Position numbers and translations under genes: made by a program. A DNA stretch of 59,822 nucleotides from Methylotenera sp. (GTDB lineage: Bacteria > Pseudomonadota > Gammaproteobacteria > Burkholderiales > Methylophilaceae): assembly GCA_013141075.1 (NCBI GenBank), contig JABFRQ010000008.1, positions 1 through 59,822 of the forward strand, read 5' to 3'. This document shows positions 7,854-16,834 of the stretch, piece after piece. The notes below the pieces were generated by a model that saw nothing but the letters and a program-made list of their open reading frames with translations, ran no database searches and was not told where the DNA came from. How positions within the stretch are numbered: position 1 is the first letter of the stretch; every line of letters begins with the position of its first letter.

Positions 7854-8093
7854 ATGATTCAAAAAGGGCAAATGTTACAAGACCCATTTCTTAACGCCTT
7901 ACGTAAAGAACACGTCGCTGTTTCAATTTATCTCGTTAACGGCATTAAATTACAAGGTCAGGTGGATTCTTTCGACCAATACGTGATTTTGCTAAAAAAT
8001 ACCGTCACGCAAATGGTATATAAACACGCAATTTCAACCATCGTGCCTGCGCGCATGGTCACAATTGACGGATCGGAAGACGACGCGGCGTAA
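7854..8093 (+). CDS. hfq: RNA chaperone Hfq
   Basis: Hfq is the hexameric Sm-like ring that pairs small RNAs with mRNAs. The 79-residue protein contains the whole Sm core: [20 protein letters not shown] (N-terminal helix, distal face), [22 protein letters not shown] (Sm1), and the proximal-face motif [12 protein letters not shown] (Sm2, with the KHA uridine-binding residues). The C-terminal tail is very short, as usual in beta-proteobacteria. One normally conserved proline (EHVPVS) is alanine here. Start ATG 7854 has an AGGAGA site 7 bases upstream; an inner ATG at 7872 is less likely. The order hfq-hflX-hflK-hflC is conserved across gamma- and beta-proteobacteria. Confidence 0.98.
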   Translation: MIQKGQMLQDPFLNALRKEHVAVSIYLVNGIKLQGQVDSFDQYVILLKNTVTQMVYKHAISTIVPARMVTIDGSEDDAA

Positions 8094-8131
8094 GCTGCTG
8101 GTCTAAATTTTTTAGGCTAGTTTTCTAAATA

Positions 8132-8164
8132 TTGAAAGCTAAGTGTTGAAGGCTAAGCGTTGAA
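8132..8164 (+). repeat. 14-base tandem repeat spanning the hflX start
   Basis: TTGAAAGCTAAGTG (8132-8145), TTGAAGGCTAAGCG (8146-8159) and the start of a third unit TTGAAAG (8160). Each unit offers a TTG. Only the third opens hflX; the first two are closed by TGA after five codons. Confidence 0.7.
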
Positions 8165-9296
8165 AGATTTGTTTGAGAGACCAAGTGGTGGCGATGCTGC
8201 CATTATGGTCAGCGTGGATTTTGGCGATCATGATTACGATGAAAGCTTGCATGAGCTTAGGCAGCTAAGCATTAGCGCTGGCTTAGCCATACGCGGCACA
8301 ATTGAAGGTAAGCGTGTAGCGCCAGATGCTAAATTCTTTATCGGTAGCGGTAAGGCTGATGAACTTAAGCTGATGATGCAAGCAAGCGAGGCAAATATCG
8401 CCGTATTCAACCATGACCTTTCACCTTCACAGCAGCGTAATTTAGAGCGTTTGTTGCAAGCGCGCGTGGTGGATAGAACGGGTTTAATCCTTGATATTTT
8501 TAGCCAGCGTGCGCAAAGCCATGAAGGTAAGTTGCAAGTTGAGCTTGCGCAACTTGAGCATTTATCTACTCGATTAGTACGCGGCTGGACGCACTTAGAA
8601 CGCCAAAAAGGTGGTATTGGTGTCCGTGGTGGGCCAGGTGAATCGCAACTAGAATTAGACAGGCGAATGTTGCGTGTACGCGTTAAACAATTGCGCGAAA
8701 AACTTATCAAACTCAAGGCGCAACGCGGCATGCAGCGCAGGGCGCGTCAGCGCTCAAATGTGATGACAGTATCGCTAGTTGGCTATACTAACGCAGGAAA
8801 ATCCACGGTATTTAATCGCTTAACCAAAGCCGATATTTTTGTGGCAGATCAGTTGTTTGCGACCTTAGATACCACCACGCATAAAATTTACATTGCAGAT
8901 TGTGGTGCAGTGGTATTGTCTGATACCGTTGGTTTTATTAAGCATTTACCGCACGCGCTGGTCGAAGCATTTAGTGCCACGCTTGAAGAAGCCGTGCAGG
9001 CAGATTTATTGCTGCACATTGTGGATACTGCCAGCACCAATCGCGATGAGCAAATTGCGCAAGTGAATAAGGTGTTACTAGAAATTGGCGCCGCCAATGT
9101 GCCGCAAATTTTAGTGCATAATCAAATCGACAGAGTTGGTTTAGCACCATCAATAAGCCGTGATGAATATGGTAGAATTACGACTATTCACACATCCGCC
9201 AAAACGGGCGAGGGTATGGATTTGTTAAGGCTTGCCATGGCAGAGCATCATCAGCTTTTACGGAAGCTAGGCACTGAAGAAAGCGCATATGCATAA
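8160..9296 (+). CDS. hflX: GTPase HflX (ribosome-splitting factor)
   Basis: HflX binds stalled or heat-stressed 70S ribosomes and splits them in a nucleotide-dependent way. The N-terminal HflX domain is complete (LISAGL-like LSISAGLAIRG, then FFIGSGKADEL), followed by the helical linker with LVRGWTHLERQKGGIGVRGG, and the Obg-like G domain: G1 GYTNAGKST near residue 207, G2 TLDTTT, G3 DTVGFI and G4 NQID. Length is 378 residues, usual for beta-proteobacteria. The start is TTG 8160; no ATG lies near, and the next in-frame ATG would cut into the domain. The TTG lies inside a 14-base tandem repeat. It is followed by hflK after 57 bases. Confidence 0.94.
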   Translation: MKDLFERPSGGDAAIMVSVDFGDHDYDESLHELRQLSISAGLAIRGTIEGKRVAPDAKFFIGSGKADELKLMMQASEANIAVFNHDLSPSQQRNLERLLQARVVDRTGLILDIFSQRAQSHEGKLQVELAQLEHLSTRLVRGWTHLERQKGGIGVRGGPGESQLELDRRMLRVRVKQLREKLIKLKAQRGMQRRARQRSNVMTVSLVGYTNAGKSTVFNRLTKADIFVADQLFATLDTTTHKIYIADCGAVVLSDTVGFIKHLPHALVEAFSATLEEAVQADLLLHIVDTASTNRDEQIAQVNKVLLEIGAANVPQILVHNQIDRVGLAPSISRDEYGRITTIHTSAKTGEGMDLLRLAMAEHHQLLRKLGTEESAYA

Positions 9297-9353
9297 ACGA
9301 ATTGCACAATAAAGCCAAGCAACAAAAACTAATGCAATATTTTGGAGTTTTAA

Positions 9354-10538
9354 ATGATTAAATTTCCTGGATGGAGGGCGCAAAATAATGAAGGCCCGCC
9401 AGATTTAGACCAAGTAATGCGCGATATTAGCCAAAAAATCAATGCCTTATTTGGTGGTGGCAATAAGCCGAATAATCAGCCTCGTAACTCAGGTGGCGGC
9501 GGCATGAGTTTGCCAATTTTACCTATTTTAGTGGCTATATTTTTAATTTGGTTAGCCACTGGTTTTTACTTGGTAGATTCTGGCTCAAAAGGCGTTGTGC
9601 AGCGTTTTGGTAAAATGGCAGATGAAACCACTGAGCCTGGCCCGCGCTGGCACTTTCCTTACCCCATTGAAAGTGTGACTGTGGTGAATATGGAGCAAGT
9701 GCGTCGTTTAGAAGTCGGCTATAGAACCAATGGTGATGGTGGTAGCGGCAAGACCAAGCAACCACACGAAGCGCTAATGCTCACTGCAGATGAAAATATT
9801 ATCGATTTGCAATTTGCCGTGCAATACAACCTAAATAATGCCAAAAATTATTTGTTCAACAATCGCTCAACGGACGATGCTGTGATGTCGGCGGCAGAAT
9901 CAGCAATTCGTGAAGTTGTGGGCAAAAATAAGTTAGATGATTTGTTGCAAAAAGGCTTAGCCGACACCTCGCAACGCATGCAAACCATTTTAGATAATTA
10001 CAAAACTGGCGTGCATATTATTAGCGTGTCGTTACAAAGTGCGCAACCGCCAGAGCAAGTGCAAGAAGCGTTTGAAGACGTGAACCGTGCTAACCAAGAT
10101 AACCAGCGCCAAGTGAATGAAGGTCAAGCTTACGCGAATGATGTGATTCCAAAATCACGTGGTAAAGCCTCGCGCTTATTGGCTGAAGCCGCAGGTTACA
10201 AGCTTAAAATTGAAAGTGAAGCTAAAGGTAATGCAAGCCGCTTTGACCAAATTTTAGCGCAATACAACAACGCACCAGAAGTGACACGTCAGCGCTTATA
10301 TTTAGATGCACAAGAGCAAATTTTATCTAGCGTAAGTAAAGTGGTAGTTGATCAAAAGGCAGGCAGTATGTTGTATTTGCCAATAGATAAACTAATGAAC
10401 TCTAATGCCGCCAATGCGCCGCAGCAATCACAATCTTTGCAATCACTTAACCCACAAGTGGTGCCAGAGGCTGCTGTTGACCCAGCGGTTGATCGCACGC
10501 GCGATGCTTTTCGTAGCCGTGATAGAGAAAGTAGATAA
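9354..10538 (+). CDS. hflK: FtsH protease modulator subunit HflK
   Basis: HflK forms with HflC a large cage around the FtsH protease in the inner membrane and limits access of membrane substrates. The protein has a cytoplasmic Gly/Asn-rich N-terminus (residues 1-50), one membrane helix (LPILPILVAIFLIWLATGFY, about 51-70), and the periplasmic SPFH/prohibitin domain starting at SGSKGVVQRFGK. A long helical region (about 240-320, QVNEGQAYANDVIPKSRG) follows, and the tail is Gln/Arg-rich. The start at 9354 has TTGGAG 6 bases upstream. Length, 394 residues, fits the family. hflC begins 6 bases after its stop, so the pair is one operon. Confidence 0.96.
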   Translation: MIKFPGWRAQNNEGPPDLDQVMRDISQKINALFGGGNKPNNQPRNSGGGGMSLPILPILVAIFLIWLATGFYLVDSGSKGVVQRFGKMADETTEPGPRWHFPYPIESVTVVNMEQVRRLEVGYRTNGDGGSGKTKQPHEALMLTADENIIDLQFAVQYNLNNAKNYLFNNRSTDDAVMSAAESAIREVVGKNKLDDLLQKGLADTSQRMQTILDNYKTGVHIISVSLQSAQPPEQVQEAFEDVNRANQDNQRQVNEGQAYANDVIPKSRGKASRLLAEAAGYKLKIESEAKGNASRFDQILAQYNNAPEVTRQRLYLDAQEQILSSVSKVVVDQKAGSMLYLPIDKLMNSNAANAPQQSQSLQSLNPQVVPEAAVDPAVDRTRDAFRSRDRESR

Positions 10539-10544
10539 GGCGAG

Positions 10545-11420
10545 ATGATGAAAAATTTAACAACAGGTTTGATTCTCGGCTTGGTTGCACTGATATTTTT
10601 AGCAACTTCAGCTTATACGGTAGACCAAACAGAATATGTGGTGGTGAAGCGTTTAGGTAAAATTATTGATGCTAAAAAGTCACCAGGCCTTTATTTTAAA
10701 ATGCCGTTTATTGATGATTTAAAAACCTTCGATAACCGCATTGTGACTTTAGATTGGGAGCAGCCAGCCAAATTTAACACCAGCGAAAATAAATATATGT
10801 TAGTGGATTCATTTGTAAAATGGCGCATTATTGACCCCGCCAAATACTATGTTTCAATTAAAGAAGGCGGTGAAGCTGCGGCTGAAAATAGGCTCTCAAA
10901 CGTCGTGAATGCAGGGCTGCGGGCTGAATTTGGTAAGCGCACTGTGCATGATGTAATTGCAGGTGAGCGCAACGCCGTGATGGATAATTTGCGTAAAAGT
11001 GCAGACTTAGAAGCGCGCCAAATGGGTATTGAAGTGGTAGATGTACGCCTAAAACGTGTGGATTATTCTGAAGATATTAGCAAGTCAGTGTTTGACCGCA
11101 TGATTGCAGAACGTAAGCGTATTGCAAACCAATTGCGCTCTGAAGGCTCTGCGGCCTCTGAAAAAATTCGTGCGGATGCAGATAAACAAAGCGAAGTGAT
11201 TATTGCTGAAGCGTATCGCGAAGCGCAAAAAACAAAAGGTGAGGGTGATGCTTCAGCTGCCGCTATTTACAATCAGTCATATGGTAAAAATGCTGAGTTT
11301 TACGCATTTTATCGCAGTACTGAGGCGTATAAAAACAGCTTTAAAAGTAAGAGTGACGTGATGGTGTTAGACCCAAATTCAGACTTCTTCAAATACATGC
11401 GTAGCCCTGCTAAAAAGTAA
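10545..11420 (+). CDS. hflC: FtsH protease modulator subunit HflC
   Basis: This is the partner of HflK in the FtsH-regulating membrane cage. A single N-terminal membrane helix (residues about 6-24) is followed by the SPFH domain: QTEYVVVKRLGKI, PGLYFKMPFIDD, VVDVRLKRVDYSEDIS. A helical tail follows (ERKRIANQLRSEG, DADKQSEVIIAEAYREAQK) and then ELRKTPNS-like YRSTEAYKNSFKS. It has 291 residues. ATG 10545 and ATG 10548 are adjacent starts with a GGCGAG site upstream. It is tightly coupled to hflK before it and to the small DUF2065 gene after it. Confidence 0.96.
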   Translation: MMKNLTTGLILGLVALIFLATSAYTVDQTEYVVVKRLGKIIDAKKSPGLYFKMPFIDDLKTFDNRIVTLDWEQPAKFNTSENKYMLVDSFVKWRIIDPAKYYVSIKEGGEAAAENRLSNVVNAGLRAEFGKRTVHDVIAGERNAVMDNLRKSADLEARQMGIEVVDVRLKRVDYSEDISKSVFDRMIAERKRIANQLRSEGSAASEKIRADADKQSEVIIAEAYREAQKTKGEGDASAAAIYNQSYGKNAEFYAFYRSTEAYKNSFKSKSDVMVLDPNSDFFKYMRSPAKK

Positions 11421-11429
11421 GGCAAGCAA

Positions 11430-11615
11430 GTGAATAGCACCTTAATCACCGCATTGGGCTTGATGCTTGTATTAGAAGGCCTATTGCCATTAGTGCTACC
11501 GCAAACTTGGCGTGAAACCTTTAAGCGCATGATTGAGCTTAAAGATGGTCAGCTAAGGTTTGTGGGTTTGATGTCGGTAATAGGCGGCATTATATTGATT
11601 TGGTTAAGTAAATAA
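11430..11615 (+). CDS. DUF2065 family small membrane protein (YjeT-like)
   Basis: A 61-residue protein with two predicted membrane helices (LITALGLMLVLEGLLPLVLP and LRFVGLMSVIGGIILIWLS) joined by a charged loop with WRETFKRMIELKD. This is the DUF2065/YjeT pattern, found next to hflC in many proteobacteria. It starts with GTG 11430, ten bases after hflC, with AAGG upstream. Function is not established; its constant neighbourhood suggests a link to the HflKC-FtsH complex. Confidence 0.88.
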   Translation: MNSTLITALGLMLVLEGLLPLVLPQTWRETFKRMIELKDGQLRFVGLMSVIGGIILIWLSK

Positions 11616-11639
11616 TAGCGACAAACAATTTAGTTCAAG

Positions 11640-12809
11640 ATGATAAAAATGCGTAATTGGTTACTCCCAGAATATATTGAAGACGTGCTACCAGCCGAGG
11701 CGGCACGCATAGAGGCGATGCGTCGCACTTTGCTAGATTTGTTTAAAGTGCACGGCTATCAATATGTGATTCCACCAATGTTAGAATACATGGAGTCTTT
11801 GATTACTGGCGTTGGCCACGATTTAGATCTAGCCACTTTTAAAGTAGTTGATCAGCTCTCAGGTCGCTTAATGGGTGTGCGTGCCGATATGACGCCGCAA
11901 GCCGCGCGCATTGATGCGCATTTGCTGAATCATCAAGGTGTTACGCGTTTATGCTACGCAGGTAGCGTGTTACGCACTAAGCCAGACGGCCTAGCACTTA
12001 CTCGTGAACCTTTGCAAGTGGGCGCAGAGTTATATGGCCACGCAGGCGTAGAAAGTGATATTGAAATTCAGCGCTTACTGATTAAAGCCTTGCAAGCCAT
12101 TGGCATTGCACAAATTCATATCGATTTTAGCCATGTGGGCATTTTTGAAAACTTAGTGCAAACAGGCAATATCAATGCAGGTTTAGAAAAAGCGTTATAT
12201 GCCGCACTGCAAAGTAAAGATCAAACAGCCGTTGCCACGCTAGCGCTTGAGCTAGATAGCGCCACTCGTGAAGCGCTAATTCACTTAACAACGCTCAATG
12301 GCGATAAAACCATCCTCGCAAAAGCCGCACAAGTATTGCCTGCCACGCCAGCCATTAAAAATGCACTGGCAGATTTAGCCAAAGTGAGTGATGCTTTAGA
12401 TAATTTAGGTCTCACGGCAAGTTTTGATTTAAGCGAATTACGCGGCTATCATTACCACAGCGGCATTGTGTTTGCCGCCTATGCACAAGGCTACAAAGGG
12501 CCGCTAGCCTTGGGCGGGCGTTATGATGAAGTGGGTGTTGCCTTTGGACGCGCACGCCCAGCCACAGGATTTAGCCTAGATTTACGCGGTGTAGTGACCG
12601 CCTTGCCGCCCGCAACCGCTGTAATGGCGATATACGCCCCAGCAGGTGAAGACGACACTTTAAGCGCTAAAATTGCAGCCTTAAGAGTTGAAGGTCAAGT
12701 GGTGATACAAGCCCTTGCAGGCGTTGAAGAAAATACCGCAGAATTAAACTGCAATAGAAAATTAGCGCACTATAATTCTGGCTGGCATGTGGTGGCGATT
12801 GATAAATAG
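11640..12809 (+). CDS. hisZ: ATP phosphoribosyltransferase regulatory subunit HisZ
   Basis: HisZ is a catalytically inactive paralogue of histidyl-tRNA synthetase. It joins the short HisG to form the active, histidine-sensitive first enzyme of histidine synthesis. The class II synthetase core is visible: WLLPEYIEDVLPAEAARIE, GYQYVIPPMLEYMESL, motif 2-like RADMTPQAARIDAH and RLCYAGSVLRTKP, QVGAELYGHAG, and the C-terminal GGRYDEVGVAFGRARPATGFSLDLR. There is no anticodon-binding domain and the length, 389 residues, matches HisZ rather than HisS. It lies between the hfl genes and purA, the usual beta-proteobacterial order. hisG itself is not in the window. Confidence 0.95.
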   Translation: MIKMRNWLLPEYIEDVLPAEAARIEAMRRTLLDLFKVHGYQYVIPPMLEYMESLITGVGHDLDLATFKVVDQLSGRLMGVRADMTPQAARIDAHLLNHQGVTRLCYAGSVLRTKPDGLALTREPLQVGAELYGHAGVESDIEIQRLLIKALQAIGIAQIHIDFSHVGIFENLVQTGNINAGLEKALYAALQSKDQTAVATLALELDSATREALIHLTTLNGDKTILAKAAQVLPATPAIKNALADLAKVSDALDNLGLTASFDLSELRGYHYHSGIVFAAYAQGYKGPLALGGRYDEVGVAFGRARPATGFSLDLRGVVTALPPATAVMAIYAPAGEDDTLSAKIAALRVEGQVVIQALAGVEENTAELNCNRKLAHYNSGWHVVAIDK

Positions 12810-12887
12810 GCTCGATAAAATAATTCTAAGCGCAAGCTGCAAAATAACATACAAATTAAATTAAAACTAAAGTAAAAAGTAAACATT

Positions 12888-14234
12888 ATGGTCAATCAGG
12901 CATTAAAAAATTCAGCAGCTAAAAACGTCGTCGTCATCGGCACGCAATGGGGCGATGAAGGCAAAGGCAAAATCGTTGATTGGCTTACAGATCATGCCCA
13001 AGGCGTAGTTCGCTTTCAAGGCGGCCATAATGCAGGCCACACGCTGGTGGTAGGCCAAGGCGATGCGCAACGCGTTTACAAGCTAAACCTTGTGCCTTCT
13101 GGCATTGTGCGTAGCGGCATCAATTGCTACATCGGTAACGGCGTGGTGCTAGATGCTGGGCATTTGCTTGGCGAAATTGCTGCGCTTGAAAAAGACGGCC
13201 TAGAAGTTAAAAATCGTCTAAAAGTAAGCCCAGGTTGCCCATTGATTTTAAGCCATCATGTGGCGGTAGATGTTGCGCGAGAAGCTAAACGCAGCGCAGA
13301 TAAAAAAATTGGCACCACAGGCAAAGGCATAGGCCCAACTTACGAAGATAAAGTCGCGCGGCGTGCTTTGCGCGTTTATGATTTATTTTACCCAGAACGT
13401 TTTGCCGATAAATTAAAAGAAGTAATGGATTATCATAACTTTGTGCTTACTAATTATTTAGGCGCACAAGCGGTTGATTTTAATCAACAATATGATGCAA
13501 GCATGCAGCACGCAATTGCACTAAAACCAATGATTTCAGACATTTCTGCCGATTTATACGCAGCAAATGCAAAAGGTGAAAACCTGCTGTTTGAGGGCGC
13601 GCAAGGCACGCTGTTAGACATTGACCACGGCACTTATCCTTATGTAACTTCAAGTAACTGCATTGCAGGCCAAGCTTCAGCAGGCACGGGCGTTGGCGCG
13701 AATATGTTGCATTATGTTTTAGGCATCACCAAAGCCTACACAACTAGAGTAGGCGGCGGGCCTTTCCCAAGCGAGTTAGATATTGATACCGATGGCGCAC
13801 CTGGCACACAAATGTCTGTAAAAGGTCAAGAAATTGGCACGGTCACCAAACGTAAACGCCGTTGCGGCTGGTTTGATGCCGCTGCATTACGCCGCTCTGC
13901 CATGATTAACGGTTTAACTGGTTTATGCATTACCAAGCTTGACGTGCTTGACGGCATAAAAGAACTTAAAATTTGCATCGGCTACGAGCTAGATGGCAAA
14001 AAAATAGACCTATTGCCAGTCGGCGCGGATGACGTTGCTGGCTGCAAACCAATTTACGAAACCGTACCAGGTTGGAGTGATAATACTTTTGGTGTAAAAA
14101 CATGGGATGGCTTACCAAAAGCCGCACAAAATTATCTAAAACGTCTAGAAGAACTTTGTGGTGTAAAAGTTGCGATTGTTTCAACGGGCCCAGAGCGTGA
14201 TGAAACCATTGTGATTGAACACCCATTTTCATAA
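12888..14234 (+). CDS. purA: Adenylosuccinate synthetase
   Basis: PurA makes adenylosuccinate from IMP, aspartate and GTP, the first committed step to AMP. The signature [11 protein letters not shown] is at residues 18-28, with the catalytic Asp in it. [10 protein letters not shown] (catalytic His), [48 protein letters not shown] and the GTP-site [10 protein letters not shown] follow, and the C-terminus ends [10 protein letters not shown]. At 448 residues it is slightly longer than E. coli PurA (432) because of an N-terminal extension. The start ATG 12888 has a weak ribosome site. Confidence 0.98.
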   Translation: MVNQALKNSAAKNVVVIGTQWGDEGKGKIVDWLTDHAQGVVRFQGGHNAGHTLVVGQGDAQRVYKLNLVPSGIVRSGINCYIGNGVVLDAGHLLGEIAALEKDGLEVKNRLKVSPGCPLILSHHVAVDVAREAKRSADKKIGTTGKGIGPTYEDKVARRALRVYDLFYPERFADKLKEVMDYHNFVLTNYLGAQAVDFNQQYDASMQHAIALKPMISDISADLYAANAKGENLLFEGAQGTLLDIDHGTYPYVTSSNCIAGQASAGTGVGANMLHYVLGITKAYTTRVGGGPFPSELDIDTDGAPGTQMSVKGQEIGTVTKRKRRCGWFDAAALRRSAMINGLTGLCITKLDVLDGIKELKICIGYELDGKKIDLLPVGADDVAGCKPIYETVPGWSDNTFGVKTWDGLPKAAQNYLKRLEELCGVKVAIVSTGPERDETIVIEHPFS

Positions 14235-14248
14235 CGAGATGTTTGGTA

Positions 14249-14824
14249 ATGCCTGATCAAAAAAAGCAGCGTTTAGCTTGGGCAATTACGGGTTCTGGAC
14301 ATTATTTACGTGAATCTTTGGCGGTTTTACAAACCTTAGAAAATGTAGATATTTTTCTAAGCAAAGCGGCGGCTGAAATCATCAAACAATACGGTTTTCA
14401 GGCGCAATTAGACGTGACTGGCCATAAGGTTTACCAAGATAAAACCGCCAGCAGCGTACCTGTTGAGTTGTTCTATGCAGGCAAATATCATACGTTGGTC
14501 ATCGCGCCTGCTACTTCAAACACCATTGCAAAAATGGCTTATGGATTTTCAGATTCCTTAGTCACCAATCTTTACGCACAAGCAGGCAAAACGCGTGTAC
14601 CGAGTATAATTTTTGCTTGCGATACTGTGCCTGAAGTTGGCGAAAATTCGATTGAATCCGAAGCGCCACGTGATAATTTCGTTAAAGTTTGCCCGCGTAA
14701 AATTGACCTTGAAAACGTGGAAAAATTAGCCAGTTTTGAGCATACAAAAATCGCCGAGAGTTTTTCATGCCTCTGTGAGGCAGTATCCATGCGGCTCGCA
14801 GACGTGCATTCAAGAGTAGGCTGA
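14249..14824 (+). CDS. Flavoprotein of the tetrahydromethanopterin pathway (DmrB/AfpA-like)
   Basis: About 191 residues with the FMN-binding flavoprotein fold (PF02441 type): LAWAITGSGHYLRESLAVLQ, then the FMN loop VIAPATSNTIAKMAYGFSDSLVTN, and PSIIFACDTVPE. A cysteine-bearing tail follows (KVCPRKIDLENV). The closest named families are archaeal dihydromethanopterin reductase (acceptor) DmrB and the archaeoflavoprotein. In methylotrophs such genes are part of the H4MPT-linked C1 clusters. It is first in a four-gene block (DHPS-like, DUF447 and mfnB follow) with 4-base or overlapping junctions, so a role in cofactor reduction is inferred. ATG 14249 is preferred over TTG 14243. Confidence 0.75.
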   Translation: MPDQKKQRLAWAITGSGHYLRESLAVLQTLENVDIFLSKAAAEIIKQYGFQAQLDVTGHKVYQDKTASSVPVELFYAGKYHTLVIAPATSNTIAKMAYGFSDSLVTNLYAQAGKTRVPSIIFACDTVPEVGENSIESEAPRDNFVKVCPRKIDLENVEKLASFEHTKIAESFSCLCEAVSMRLADVHSRVG

Positions 14825-14828
14825 AATT

Positions 14829-16250
14829 ATGGCTGAAAACCTACTTTTTTTAACGGGCAAATTGGCCGAAAAAAGTCTGCATAAAGTATTGCAAGAAGTG
14901 GCTGCAAATCCCAAAACTCCTACTTTTAAATATCGCGTTGAGCAAATTGGTGTTTCTGTTGCTGCACTGATGACGCCAGAGCTTATTACACGTCGCCTAA
15001 AAACCACGGGCGATGCCAATAAAATGATTTTACCTGGGCTTTGTCAGGGCGATTTAAGCCAATTGCACCGCCAATACGGCATCCCCGTTGAGCGTGGGCC
15101 AGCTGATTTAAAAGATTTGCCGCAATATTTTGGGCAAGCAGGTAAAGTGCCAGATTTAAGCCAATACAGCGTGCAAATTTTTGCAGAAATTGTAGATGCG
15201 CCAGATTTAACGGTAGATGAAATTGTGGCCAAAGCCGCGCATTTTCAGTCGCAGGGCGCAAATGTGATTGACTTAGGTTGTTTGCCCAATAAGCCGTTTG
15301 CACATTTGTCAGATGCGATTAAACAACTTAAATCTGCAGGTTTTAAAGTGAGTGTAGATTCAATCAATGCCGATGAATTATTGTTGGCAGGCAAATCGGG
15401 GGCAGATTATTTATTGAGCCTCACTGAAAAGACGCTGTGGATTGCCGATGCCGTAGAAGCCGCGCCAGTGCTTATTCCAGCTAAGCCAGGTAACTTGACC
15501 TCACTTTACCGAGCGATTGAAATTTGTCTTAAAAAAGGTAAACCATTTATTGCTGATGCGATTTTAGACCCGATTCATTTTGGATTTACTGACTCCATTG
15601 TGCGTTACCAAAAGTTGCGCAAAAAATATCCAAAAATTCAAATAATGATGGGCGTTGGCAACCTCACAGAGCTTACAGATGCTGATACCACGGGCATCAA
15701 CGCGCTATTATTTGGCATGATTAGCGAGCTGAATATTAACGCGGTACTCGCGACTTCGGTCAGCCCGCACGCGGTGAATGCGATTGCTGAGGCCGACAAC
15801 GCCCGCCGTGTAATGCACGCTGCAAAGCTTGATGATAGGCTGCCGCGCGGCTACAGTAATGGCTTATTGGGCTTGCATGATAGGCGGCCATTTACTTACA
15901 GTGCTACTGAAATTCAAGAAATTGCCGCAATGATTAAAGACCCAAGTTTTCGTATTCAAGTGTCTGATGCGGGCATTCATATTTATAATCGTGATGGCCT
16001 GCATGAAGCGCTTGACCCATTTGCGTTGTACCCGCATTTACAAGTAGAGAACGACGCTTCACACGCATTTTATTTAGGTGTTGAGCTGGCGCGTGCGCAA
16101 ATTGCGCACCAACTTAAAAAGCGCTATGTGCAAGATCAAGAATTGAATTGGGGTGTGGCTACGCCAGCGCCAAATATCGGCGATAAAAACTCGCACCGTG
16201 AAGCTTCGATGAAAGAAAAACAAGTGAATAATAAACTTGAAAAAGTATGA
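14829..16250 (+). CDS. Dihydropteroate synthase-related protein of H4MPT biosynthesis
   Basis: A 473-residue protein. Residues about 1-130 form the extra N-terminal domain (DUF6513-like, LLFLTGKLAEKSLHKVL), and the middle is a TIM barrel resembling dihydropteroate synthase: IFAEIVDAPDLTVDEIVAKA, GANVIDLGCLPN, FKVSVDSINADELLLAGKSGADYLLSL, IMMGVGNLTELTDAD. The family (archaeal DHPS-related proteins, and homologues in H4MPT-using methylotrophs) is thought to act in pterin cofactor assembly, but its exact reaction is not settled. It starts 4 bases after the flavoprotein stop. The end overlaps the DUF447 gene by four bases (ATGA), showing translational coupling. Confidence 0.82.
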   Translation: MAENLLFLTGKLAEKSLHKVLQEVAANPKTPTFKYRVEQIGVSVAALMTPELITRRLKTTGDANKMILPGLCQGDLSQLHRQYGIPVERGPADLKDLPQYFGQAGKVPDLSQYSVQIFAEIVDAPDLTVDEIVAKAAHFQSQGANVIDLGCLPNKPFAHLSDAIKQLKSAGFKVSVDSINADELLLAGKSGADYLLSLTEKTLWIADAVEAAPVLIPAKPGNLTSLYRAIEICLKKGKPFIADAILDPIHFGFTDSIVRYQKLRKKYPKIQIMMGVGNLTELTDADTTGINALLFGMISELNINAVLATSVSPHAVNAIAEADNARRVMHAAKLDDRLPRGYSNGLLGLHDRRPFTYSATEIQEIAAMIKDPSFRIQVSDAGIHIYNRDGLHEALDPFALYPHLQVENDASHAFYLGVELARAQIAHQLKKRYVQDQELNWGVATPAPNIGDKNSHREASMKEKQVNNKLEKV

Positions 16251-16822
16251 TTTTTGAAACCATCATTACTAGTGTAGACGCATATAACAAGCCGCATGTA
16301 ACGCCATTTGGAATTCGATATGAGGGCGATTTAATTGTGATTTCACCCTTCAAACCATCAACTACACTTGATAACATTTTAGCTGCAAAATGTGCGGTAA
16401 TGAATCTTACCGATGATGTACGTGCTTTTGCTGGCATGCTGACTGGGCGGCAACCTTTGGCATTGTTAGCAGCCAGTAAAGTTAAGGGTTTTAGGCTCGC
16501 AGATAGTTTGGCACATGCGGAATTAGAGCTGGTAGATGTGCGAGATGATGCAACGCGCCCGCAGTTAATTATGAAAAAAGTATTTGAAAAAACCCACAAA
16601 TCATTTCAAGGTTTTAACCGCGCACAAGCCGCAGTGATAGAGCTGGCGGTGCTTACAAGCCGATTAAATAGACTGCCAAAAGAAAAAGTAATGTCAGAAA
16701 TGACATATTTAAAAATTGCCATTGATAAAACCGCGGGAGAGCGTGAGCTTGAGGCTTGGAGTTGGCTGGTTGAGAAGATTGAAAATTTTTATGCGGCGCA
16801 GTCAGGTGAAAATTTTGCTTAA
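16247..16822 (+). CDS. DUF447 family protein
   Basis: A 191-residue protein of the DUF447 family, which is found in archaea and in methylotrophs that carry H4MPT. It has a flavin-reductase-like split barrel: FETIITSVDAYNKPHVTPFG, then the GDLIVISPFKPSTTLDNILAAKCAVMN strands, and a helical C-terminal region with EKTHKSFQGFNRAQAAVIELAVL. The ATG 16247 overlaps the preceding stop. FMN binding is plausible from the fold. Together with the flavoprotein two genes upstream it suggests a redox step in cofactor synthesis, but this is inference. Confidence 0.78.
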   Translation: MIFETIITSVDAYNKPHVTPFGIRYEGDLIVISPFKPSTTLDNILAAKCAVMNLTDDVRAFAGMLTGRQPLALLAASKVKGFRLADSLAHAELELVDVRDDATRPQLIMKKVFEKTHKSFQGFNRAQAAVIELAVLTSRLNRLPKEKVMSEMTYLKIAIDKTAGERELEAWSWLVEKIENFYAAQSGENFA

Positions 16823-16834
16823 GTGCTATTTGCC

